Of a stretch of 7,501 bases of DNA, positions 1 through 6,665 are shown piece after piece. The notes under the pieces were generated by a model that worked only from the letters and a program-made list of their open reading frames with translations, made no database searches and was not told where the DNA came from. The DNA is taken from NCBI GenBank assembly GCA_030151165.1, contig JASLEM010000570.1:1-7501 (forward strand), written 5' to 3'. Numbering within the stretch: the stretch's first letter is position 1; the number at the start of each line of letters is the position of its first letter. The translations under genes were made by a program, and so were the position numbers. Source of the stretch: Burkholderiaceae bacterium. GTDB taxonomy: Bacteria > Pseudomonadota > Gammaproteobacteria > Burkholderiales > Burkholderiaceae.

Positions 1-921
1 GACGCCCTCGACCAGCGCGACGATGTCGCCCATGCCCAGCACGCGGCCGGCGTGGCGGTCGGCGTCGAAGACCTCGAGGCCGTCGATCTTCTCGGACGTG
101 CCCGCGAACTTGATCGGCGCGCCGGTGACCTGGCGCACCGAGAGCGCCGCGCCGCCGCGCGAGTCGCCGTCCAGCTTGGTCAGCACGATGCCGGTGAGCG
201 GCAGCGCTTCCTTGAAGGCCTTGGCGGTGTTGATCGCGTCCTGGCCCTGCATCGCGTCGACGACGAACAGCGTCTCGACCGGCTTCAGCAGCGCGTGCAG
301 GTCCTTGATCTCGGCCATCAGCAGCTCGTCGATCGCGAGACGGCCGGCGGTGTCGACGAGCAGCACGTCGAAGTAATGGCGCTTCGCGTAGTCGAGCGCG
401 GCGAGGGCGATGTCGTGCGGCTTCTGGTCGGGGGTCGACGGGAACCACTCGGCGCCGGCCTGCTTCGTCACCGTCTTGAGCTGCTCGATGGCGGCGGGGC
501 GGTAGACGTCGCCCGACACCGTCAGCACCTTCTTCTTGCGCTTCTCGATCAGGTGCTTCGCGAGCTTGGCGGTGGTCGTCGTCTTGCCCGCGCCCTGCAG
601 GCCGGCCATCAGGATGACGGCGGGCGGCTGCACGGCGAGGTCGATGTCGGAGATGCCCTCGCCCATCGTCGCGGCGAGTTCCTTCTGCACGATGCTGACC
701 AGCACCTGCCCCGGGCTCAGCGACGCGACGACCTCCTGGCCGAGCGCCTTTTCCTTCACCCGGGCGATGAAGTCGCGCACGACGGGCAGCGCCACGTCGG
801 CTTCGAGCAGGGCCATGCGCACCTCGCGCAGCATGTCCTGGACGTTGGATTCGGTGATGCGCGCCTGGCCGCGCATCGTCTTGACGAGGCGTGACAGGCG
901 GTCGGTGAGAGTGGAGGCCAT
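1..921 (-). CDS. ffh: Signal recognition particle protein Ffh (SRP54 GTPase), 5' part only
   Basis: Reading the minus strand from the ATG at 919-921 gives 307 uninterrupted codons that run off the left edge. The N-domain helical bundle covers about residues 1-90. The GTPase G domain follows, with P-loop GLQGAGKT (107-114), the SRP-specific DVYRPAAIEQL stretch (138-148), DTAGR (190-194) and the guanine-specificity motif TKLDG (248-252). GTSEKIDGLEVF (274-285) and LGMGDI (295-300) are typical of the end of the NG domain. The methionine-rich M domain that binds 4.5S RNA and signal sequences is outside the window. Ffh binds signal sequences at the ribosome and docks with FtsY to deliver membrane proteins. 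The start has no obvious Shine-Dalgarno sequence. It is divergent from the CcsA/YpjD-type gene, an arrangement also known from E. coli (ffh-ypjD). Identification is essentially certain. Confidence 0.97.
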   Translation of the reverse strand, partial: MASTLTDRLSRLVKTMRGQARITESNVQDMLREVRMALLEADVALPVVRDFIARVKEKALGQEVVASLSPGQVLVSIVQKELAATMGEGISDIDLAVQPPAVILMAGLQGAGKTTTTAKLAKHLIEKRKKKVLTVSGDVYRPAAIEQLKTVTKQAGAEWFPSTPDQKPHDIALAALDYAKRHYFDVLLVDTAGRLAIDELLMAEIKDLHALLKPVETLFVVDAMQGQDAINTAKAFKEALPLTGIVLTKLDGDSRGGAALSVRQVTGAPIKFAGTSEKIDGLEVFDADRHAGRVLGMGDIVALVEGV

Positions 922-968
922 CGGTGACTTGTGAACAGGCAGGAGCCCGGCAGCGCGGCGCGCGCCAG

Positions 969-974
969 TAAACT
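969..974 (+). promoter_or_regulatory. Possible -10 element for the ccsA-pilSR-ampD run
   Basis: TAAACT lies 7 nt upstream of the ATG at 981, in a 59-bp divergent gap that is otherwise G+C-rich. It is the only A+T-rich hexamer resembling a -10 element there. I see no convincing -35 at 17 nt spacing, and initiation here would leave an almost leaderless mRNA. The reverse strand (AGTTTA) could equally belong to an ffh promoter. Weak inference. Confidence 0.25.
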
Positions 975-980
975 GCGAGG

Positions 981-1784
981 ATGATTCTATCGTTCGACCC
1001 CGCCTCGCTGCTCGCATGGGCAGCCTTCGCGGCCTACGTGCTGGCGGCGCTCGGGCGCCCGCTGGCCGCGGGGCGCGTGCAGGCGCCGTTCCAGGCGCTC
1101 GCGCTCGTGCTGCACGGGTTGTCGCTCGTCGCGCGCTTCGTGCAGGAGGCGCATGCGGGGCAGGGTATCCGCTTCGGCTTCGCGCCGGTGCTGTCGCTCA
1201 CCGCGTGGCTGGTGCTGGCCGTGCACTACGCCGAAAGCCGCGTCGTGCCGATCGCCGGCCCGCGGCGCGTGTTCGCGCTGATCGGCGCGGCGGCGGTGCT
1301 GCTCGCGCTCGTGTTCCCGGGCGAGGTCGTCGTCGTCTCCTACTCGGGCTACGCGCCGGTGCACTGGGCGCTGGGCATCGCGGCCTACGGGCTGTTCGGC
1401 GTGGCGGTGGTGCACGCGGCGATGCTCGATCGCGCGGAACGCCAGATGCGCCAGAAGGCCGGTGCCGGCGCGATGGGCCTGCCGCTGCTGTCGCTCGAGC
1501 GGCTCACGTTCAACTTCGTCGAGGCCGGCTTCGTGGTGCTGACGCTCGCGATCCTGCTGGGCCTGTTCTCGCTCGGGCACTGGAGCTGGGACCACAAGAC
1601 GGTGCTGTCGCTCGCGAGCTGGGCGACCTTCGCCGCGCTCATCATCGGCCGCCGCACCCGCGGCTGGCGCGGCCGCCAGGCGACGCGCTGGGTCTACGCC
1701 GGCGCGGTGCTGATGCTGCTCGCCTACGTCGGCTCGCGCTTCGTGTTCGAGATCGTGCTGCAACGCCTGCCGACGGGAACCTGA
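981..1784 (+). CDS. CcsA/YpjD-family inner-membrane protein (cytochrome c assembly-like)
   Basis: A 267-residue polytopic membrane protein with about eight hydrophobic segments (roughly 7-25, 36-55, 68-84, 97-113, 127-149, 180-198, 208-224, 236-256). The length and the C-terminal signature match the CcsA/YpjD family (E. coli YpjD is 263 aa). The signature comprises HWSWDHKTVLSLASW (200-214), then GWRGR (228-232) and AYVGSRFV (248-255). Histidines at 45, 128, 145, 200 and 205 are candidates for heme or quinone contacts. True CcsA proteins handle heme for c-type cytochrome maturation, whereas the role of YpjD-type members is poorly defined. The start ATG is preceded by GCGAGG. It is the first gene of the plus-strand run and divergent from ffh. 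Family placement is secure; the precise function is inferred, and I would not call it CcsA proper. Confidence 0.88.
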   Translation: MILSFDPASLLAWAAFAAYVLAALGRPLAAGRVQAPFQALALVLHGLSLVARFVQEAHAGQGIRFGFAPVLSLTAWLVLAVHYAESRVVPIAGPRRVFALIGAAAVLLALVFPGEVVVVSYSGYAPVHWALGIAAYGLFGVAVVHAAMLDRAERQMRQKAGAGAMGLPLLSLERLTFNFVEAGFVVLTLAILLGLFSLGHWSWDHKTVLSLASWATFAALIIGRRTRGWRGRQATRWVYAGAVLMLLAYVGSRFVFEIVLQRLPTGT

Positions 1785-1786
1785 GC

Positions 1787-1822
1787 ATGACGCCTTCCAC
1801 GACGCACGCCGGGGCCGCCTGA
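1787..1822 (+). other. 11-codon mini-ORF coupled to the PP0621-type gene
   Basis: An ATG 2 nt after the ccsA-like stop opens an 11-codon ORF (MTPSTTHAGAA). Its TGA at 1820-1822 shares the A with the ATG of the next gene (TGATG junction). No good ribosome binding site precedes it, apart from ACGGGA about 9 nt upstream inside the end of the previous gene. It could carry re-initiating ribosomes across the 37-nt gap to the next start. It could also be chance, because out-of-frame stops overlapping starts are common in G+C-rich DNA. It has no recognisable peptide family. Confidence 0.2.
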
Positions 1823-2070
1823 TGTTCCTGCGTCTCCTGATCTGGCTGGTGCTGATCGCCGCGGGCTGGATGTTCCTGCGCCCGCGCGGCAAGGGCGCGT
1901 CGCTACGCGGCGGCGCTCCCGGTCCGCGCGCCGTGGCGCCGCCCGAGGCGATGGTCGACTGCGCGCATTGCGGGCTGCACCTGCCGGCGTCCGAGGCCGT
2001 GCGCGGCGACGCGAACCAGGTCTTCTGCAGCGCGGCCCACCGTGCCGCGGGGCCGCGCCGTGTTCAGTAG
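1822..2070 (+). CDS. PP0621-type small membrane-anchored CxxC zinc-ribbon-like protein
   Basis: An 82-residue protein. Residues 3-19 form a single hydrophobic segment (LRLLIWLVLIAAGWMFL), followed by a basic patch (R20-K24) and a Gly/Pro/Ala linker to about residue 42. The C-terminal part carries C47-x2-C50-x2-H53 within CAHCGLHLP and then C69-x3-H73 (FCSAAH). This arrangement suits one bound zinc. The N-terminal anchor plus the CxHCGxHLP...FCSxxH pattern matches the uncharacterised PP0621 family common in proteobacteria, often beside pilSR. A cytoplasmic zinc knuckle tethered to the inner membrane is likely from the positive-inside rule. The function is unknown. The start ATG overlaps the stop of the upstream mini-ORF, and the end overlaps pilS. 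Codon use matches its neighbours. Confidence 0.82.
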   Translation: MFLRLLIWLVLIAAGWMFLRPRGKGASLRGGAPGPRAVAPPEAMVDCAHCGLHLPASEAVRGDANQVFCSAAHRAAGPRRVQ

Positions 2071-3897
2071 CCGCCAGCGCAAGGAGCAGCGCGCGGTCAA
2101 GTCGCGCGAGGGCGCCAACGCGGGCCTGCCGGAGGAGTCGTGGTTCAACACGCTCGACGGCGGCAGCGAGCGCCCGCCGTCGTCCACCGGCTGGGCGTTG
2201 CCGAACCCGGTGCTGCGGCCGCTCGCCGGCAACGCGCTGCGGCGCATCTTCGGCACCTACGTCGCGGCGCGCGCGGCGCTGGGCATCGCGCTGTCGCTCG
2301 CGATCCTGCTGATCGGCGCGTCGCAGGGCCACTACCTCTTCACGCCGCTGGTGCTGTGCAGCGCGTACGTCGTCCAGGCCTTCATCTGGTGGCTGACCGA
2401 CCAGCTGCGCGGCTTCGCGATGCTGCAGTCGGCGCGCTGGCAATGGTGGATGACGATCGGCGTCGACCTGCTCGTGTTCGGCGCGATCCACTGGATCGAC
2501 CCGACGTCGCCGCTGAACTTCGCCGCGCTGCTGGTGCTGCCGGTGCTGATGGCCGGCATCCTGACGCCGCGCCTGCCGGCGCTCGCGACCGCGGCCGGCG
2601 TCGCGCTGATGCTGCTCGGCGCGGCGGGCCGGCTGATCGGCTCGGTGCCGGACTCGGCCAGCCTGATGTCGCAGGCCGGCCTGAGCGGCGTCGGGCTGTT
2701 CGTCGTCGCGCTGCTGGCGGGCGAGCTGTCGATGCGGCTCGCGCACGAGGAACGCACCGCGCGCGACAGCCGCGAGCGCGCGCGCCAGCAGGCGCAGCTC
2801 AGCCGCCTCGTGATCGAGGACATGGCCGACGGCGTGCTCGTCATCGACCGCCAGCTGCGCGTGCGCGCGGCGAATCCGTCGGCGCGGCGGCTGCTGGTCG
2901 CCGAGGCCGCGCGCTGCCCGTCGCCGCCGTTCTCGCTGCGGCTGCATCCGGGCTGGGTCGTCGTGGCGCACGAGGTCGAGAACGCGTTCAACCGCGGCTA
3001 CTGGGCGCCGACGCCGGTCGACCTCAACATCCTGCTGGAGGACGGCGCGCGCCGCGCGCTGCACGTGCGCGGCCGCTTCACGCGCAGCCGGTCGGACGCC
3101 GGCGAGAGCACCGAGACCACGCCGGCCGACGAGCCGCTGTGCGTGCTGTTCATCGAGGAGCTGCGCGCGGTGCAGGCGCGGCTGCGCCAGGAGCGGCTCG
3201 CGGCGATGGGACGGATCTCGGCGGGCGTCGCGCACGAGATCCGCAACCCGCTCGCCGCGATCTCGCAGGCCAACGCGCTGCTGGAAGAGGACGAGCTGCG
3301 GCCCGACCAGCGCCGCCTCGTGCGCATCATGACGGACAACATCGAGCGCCTGCGCCGCATCGTCGACGACGTGATGGAGGCCGCGCCCGGATCGCTGTCG
3401 CCGTCGCGCGCGCTCGACGCCGGCGCCGAGATCGCCGGCATCTGCAGCGAATGGGCGCGCACCGTCGGCCTCGCGCTCGGCAGCGCGAGCCGGCTGCAGG
3501 TGATGCTGCCCGCGGCGCAGGTCGGCGTCGTGTTCGACTCCGACCACCTGCGCCGCGTGCTCGTCAACCTGCTGGACAACGCCATCCGCCACGCCTCGCC
3601 GCTGCCCGGCGGCGTGCGCGTGTCGCTCGTGCTGCTCGACGATCCGGCGTGGGCGCTGCTGTCGGTGGCGAGCGACGGCGACCCGATCGCGCCCGACGTC
3701 GAGCCTTACCTGTTCGAGCCCTTCCATTCCACACGCAGCCGCGGGACAGGGCTGGGGTTGTACATTTGCCGCGAGCTGTGCGAACGTCACGGAGCGCGAA
3801 TCGACTTTCGACGCCGCGACGAACGGCACTGCAACGTGTTCGAGGTGATGATGCCGCGTGAATCGCTGACTTCGGCCGAAGGCCGCCTGGTGCTGCA

Positions 3898-3901
<4 letters not shown>
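2060..3901 (+). CDS. pilS: PilS-type membrane sensor histidine kinase
   Basis: With the GTG at 2060 the protein has 613 residues. An in-frame GTG at 2042 would add six. I prefer 2060 because it overlaps the previous gene by only 11 nt and has GCGGGG about 8 nt upstream. Six hydrophobic segments lie between residues 65 and 225, the PilS sensor layout. They are followed by a charged coiled linker (about 228-250) and a PAS-like region starting LSRLVIEDMADGVLVIDR (247-264). HisKA carries the phosphorylated H392 in GVAHEIRNPL (codon 3233-3235). The ATPase domain shows N-box NLLDNAIRH (503-511), F-box FEPF (552-555) and G2 GTGLGL (562-567). The usual DxGxG G1 box is replaced by SDGDP (538-542). It should phosphorylate PilR to control pilin transcription. 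Its stop overlaps the pilR start. The family call is secure; the regulated target is inferred. Confidence 0.93.
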
Positions 3902-5475
<1,574 letters not shown>

Positions 5476-5482
5476 CGCGCGC

Positions 5483-6085
5483 ATGGCCGGCTTGTCGGAC
5501 GACGCGAACGCGGACTGGCGCGACGGCTGGTGGCGCCGCGCGGCGCATGTCGCGTCGCCCAACTTCAACCCGCGGCCTGCCGGCGCGCGCGTCGACACCG
5601 TCGTGCTGCACTCGATCAGCCTGCCGCCCGGCGTCTACGGCGGCGACGAGATCGAGCGCCTGTTCACGAACCGGCTCGACTGGTCGGCGCATCCGTACTT
5701 CGACCAGATCCGCGGGCTGACGGTGTCGGCGCATTTCGTGATCCGGCGCGACGGCGCGGTGCAGCAGTTCGTGTCGATCGACGACCGCGCGTGGCACGCG
5801 GGCCAGTCGCGCTGGGACGGGCGCGAGGCGTGCAACGACTTCTCGATCGGCGTCGAGCTCGAGGGCCTCGAAGGCGACCGCTTCGAGCCCGCGCAGTACG
5901 CCGCGCTCGGCACGCTGTTGCCGGCGATCGACAGCGTGCGTGCGATTCGTCACGTGATCGGGCACGAGCACGTGGCGCCGGGCCGCAAGGCCGATCCCGG
6001 CCCGGGCTTCGACTGGCGCGCGCTCGAGGCGCGGCTGGGCTGGGGCGTGGCGCGCATCCCGTTCGCGAAGCCGCATCGGGACTGA
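5483..6085 (+). CDS. ampD: 1,6-anhydro-N-acetylmuramyl-L-alanine amidase AmpD
   Basis: 200 residues with no signal peptide, so cytoplasmic. It aligns along its length with E. coli AmpD: VLHSISLPPGVYGG (41-54), LTVSAHFVIRRDGAVQQFV (79-97), RAWHAGQS (102-109), CNDFSIGVELEG (117-128) and GHEHVAPGRKADPGPGFDW (160-178). By that alignment the zinc ligands are H43, H161 and D171. The catalytic E125 and K169 are also present, so the enzyme looks intact. It cleaves the lactyl-amide bond of anhydro-muropeptides imported by AmpG, in peptidoglycan recycling; in bacteria with AmpR/AmpC, loss of AmpD raises beta-lactamase. It starts 7 bp after pilR without a clear Shine-Dalgarno sequence and is probably translated from the same transcript. 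No ampE, ampC or ampR is visible here. Confidence 0.96.
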   Translation: MAGLSDDANADWRDGWWRRAAHVASPNFNPRPAGARVDTVVLHSISLPPGVYGGDEIERLFTNRLDWSAHPYFDQIRGLTVSAHFVIRRDGAVQQFVSIDDRAWHAGQSRWDGREACNDFSIGVELEGLEGDRFEPAQYAALGTLLPAIDSVRAIRHVIGHEHVAPGRKADPGPGFDWRALEARLGWGVARIPFAKPHRD

Positions 6086-6116
6086 CGCCGATCGCGCGTC
6101 GCGCGGGGCGATGCGG
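6071..6116 (+). other. Nested stem spanning the ampD stop codon
   Basis: CCGCATCG (6071-6078) and CGATGCGG (6109-6116) are perfect 8-base complements. The loop between them contains a second hairpin, CGCGC (6093-6097) with GCGCG (6101-6105). The ampD stop codon at 6083-6085 lies in the outer loop. It could protect or terminate the 3' end of the operon mRNA, but there is no T-tract, and such pairings arise easily at this G+C content. Confidence 0.2.
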
Positions 6117-6183
6117 TCCGACCCCGTGCGTCGTCGCGCGAAGCGAGCAGCCATGCGGGTCGGCGCGAAGGATCCGCACAACG

Positions 6184-6204
6184 GCGCGGGTTCGCGCGCG
6201 TTTT
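6184..6204 (+). terminator. Weak candidate Rho-independent terminator after ampD
   Basis: GCGCG (6184-6188), loop GGTT and CGCGC (6193-6197) form a five-pair all-G/C stem. It is followed by GCG and then TTTT (6201-6204), about 100 nt after the ampD stop. The stem is short and the T-run is only four bases and displaced by three, so it is a marginal candidate. I see no better one before nrdA. Confidence 0.22.
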
Positions 6205-6294
6205 CGACGACCACGCCGCATCGTTTCTCGCCTGCGCGCGGCGCGTCCGACGGCGTGGCCGCGATGCGATCCGCGTCGATTCCGGCGCCTGTCA

Positions 6295-6645
6295 TCATGT
6301 TTTCGTCAAGCGTCGGGTCACACTACGGGTAGTGCCTAGGGGGATTTTTCTCTCTACGTATAGCGTTGCACGAGTCCACCTGCTACAGTCGATGCCATCG
6401 GTGAACCGATACAGAACATCTTCAATGACACCCTCACGTGGCTCTCTTTGCGAGGTCGGTGCCGGCTCCAGCCGGAACTCTCCGCAATGCAGGTCGCAGT
6501 CCTCGGCCAGGCCGAGCGGGTAGTCCCTCAACACGTCGTCGCGCCCACTCGCATCCAGCGAGTCGAGCCGCGGCGTTGTCCGTTGGGACCAGAGGTTCTG
6601 CACACGGTACTCACAAGTCATCCACAGGTTTTCCGTTTCAGACAA
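6295..6645 (-). CDS. Doubtful hypothetical protein or gene remnant
   Basis: A minus-strand ORF of 116 codons from a TTG at 6643-6645, or 109 codons from the first ATG at 6619-6621, ending in TGA at 6295-6297. No family is recognised; the product is rich in Arg, Asp, Glu and Thr, has no hydrophobic segment and contains four Cys. In its middle (roughly 6450-6576, 42 codons) I count G+C of about 74%, 50% and 88% at codon positions 1, 2 and 3. That is the pattern expected of real genes in such a genome. The last 50 or so codons fall to about 49% third-position G+C, so they look non-coding or foreign. No good ribosome binding site precedes either start, and the start lies inside the nrdA leader. 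It may be a decayed gene, an orphan gene or chance. Confidence 0.25.
   Translation of the reverse strand: MSETENLWMTCEYRVQNLWSQRTTPRLDSLDASGRDDVLRDYPLGLAEDCDLHCGEFRLEPAPTSQREPREGVIEDVLYRFTDGIDCSRWTRATLYVERKIPLGTTRSVTRRLTKT
6321..6334. promoter_or_regulatory. 6-2-6 inverted repeat CACTAC-GG-GTAGTG
   Basis: A perfect dyad of 6-base arms around a 2-base centre, at the edge of the low-G+C patch and about 330 bp upstream of nrdA. The 16-mer at 6320-6335 keeps the outer bases of the NrdR-box consensus (ACAC-T-A ... T-A-GTG) but has CGGG where that consensus has an A/T core. It is thus a poor NrdR site and more probably an operator of another dimeric regulator. The regulator is unknown. Confidence 0.3.
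6397..6410. repeat. 6-2-6 inverted repeat ATCGGT-GA-ACCGAT
   Basis: A second perfect dyad with the same 6-2-6 geometry as the one 76 bp upstream but a different sequence. The 2-base centre is too tight for an RNA hairpin without opening a pair, so protein binding at the DNA level is more plausible than an RNA structure. No function is known. Confidence 0.3.
6462..6475. repeat. 6-2-6 inverted repeat CCGGCT-CC-AGCCGG
   Basis: A third perfect dyad with the same geometry, centred 65 bp after the second. As RNA it would make a five-pair stem (CCGGC/GCCGG) with a TCCA loop. No T-run follows, so it is not a terminator. Confidence 0.28.
6502..6563. repeat. Two further inverted repeats (7-1-7 and 6-5-6)
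   Basis: CTCGGCC-A-GGCCGAG occupies 6502-6516, and ACTCGC-ATCCA-GCGAGT occupies 6547-6563. The second is a good RNA hairpin shape (six pairs, five-base loop). Both fall within the coding-like part of the doubtful minus-strand ORF, so they may be incidental to codon choice. Confidence 0.28.
6596..6604 (+). promoter_or_regulatory. DnaA-box-like site TTCTGCACA
   Basis: It matches the DnaA box TTATNCACA at all positions but the third. It lies 62 nt ahead of the nrdA start codon and 22 bp (start to start) from a second similar site in the same orientation. DnaA is known to regulate nrdAB in E. coli, which makes the pair plausible, but each site is imperfect. Confidence 0.3.
6618..6626 (+). promoter_or_regulatory. 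DnaA-box-like site TCATCCACA
   Basis: It differs from the consensus strong box TTATCCACA only at the second base and lies 39 nt ahead of the nrdA ATG. It has the same orientation as the site at 6596 and sits about two helical turns from it, so DnaA bound at both would face the same side of the DNA. Confidence 0.35.
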
Positions 6646-6650
6646 TTCAA

Positions 6651-6659
6651 GAAGAGGGG
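6651..6659 (+). promoter_or_regulatory. Ribosome binding site of nrdA
   Basis: The purine run GAAGAGGGG ends 6 nt before the ATG at 6666. It is the clearest Shine-Dalgarno-like sequence in the window and fixes that ATG as the start of the reductase gene. Confidence 0.7.
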
Positions 6660-6665
6660 TCGTCC

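Larger units (their letters stand above)
6086..6665. other. 580-bp gene-poor region between ampD and nrdA
   Basis: No confident gene lies here. The first 210 bp are G+C-rich, like the genome, with only weak hairpins. From about 6300 the composition changes: 6335-6445 is about 51% G+C and includes the patch GGGGGATTTTTCTCTCTACG, unlike the roughly 70% around it. Positions 6321-6563 hold five short perfect inverted repeats, and 6596-6626 holds two near-matches to the DnaA box. A minus-strand ORF (6645 to 6295) crosses this part. The likely role is the nrdA control region plus possible remnants of a former gene. No tRNA or convincing sigma-70 -35/-10 pair was recognised. Confidence 0.6.

Noticed and set aside
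52..894. Long plus-strand ORF (280 codons) over the ffh region
   Set aside because: It is the antisense shadow of ffh, which is unmistakable on the minus strand. Its product is an Arg/Gly/Leu-rich sequence without any family signature.
957..966. Palindrome GGCGCGCGCC between ffh and the ccsA-like gene
   Set aside because: Alternating G/C palindromes are expected by chance at this base composition and nothing else supports an operator.
6111..6332. 73-codon plus-strand ORF after ampD
   Set aside because: It has no family resemblance, and GGGG only 2 nt before the ATG is too close for a normal ribosome binding site. The basic, low-complexity product looks like random G+C-rich sequence. A small protein cannot be excluded.
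6320..6335. NrdR box upstream of nrdA
   Set aside because: Only the outer bases match the consensus; the A/T core is replaced by CGGG, no second box stands at the usual spacing, and it is about 330 bp from the start codon. Kept only as an inverted repeat.
6641..6646. GACAAT as the -10 element of nrdA
   Set aside because: It would place the transcript start within the ribosome binding site, and no -35 lies at proper spacing.
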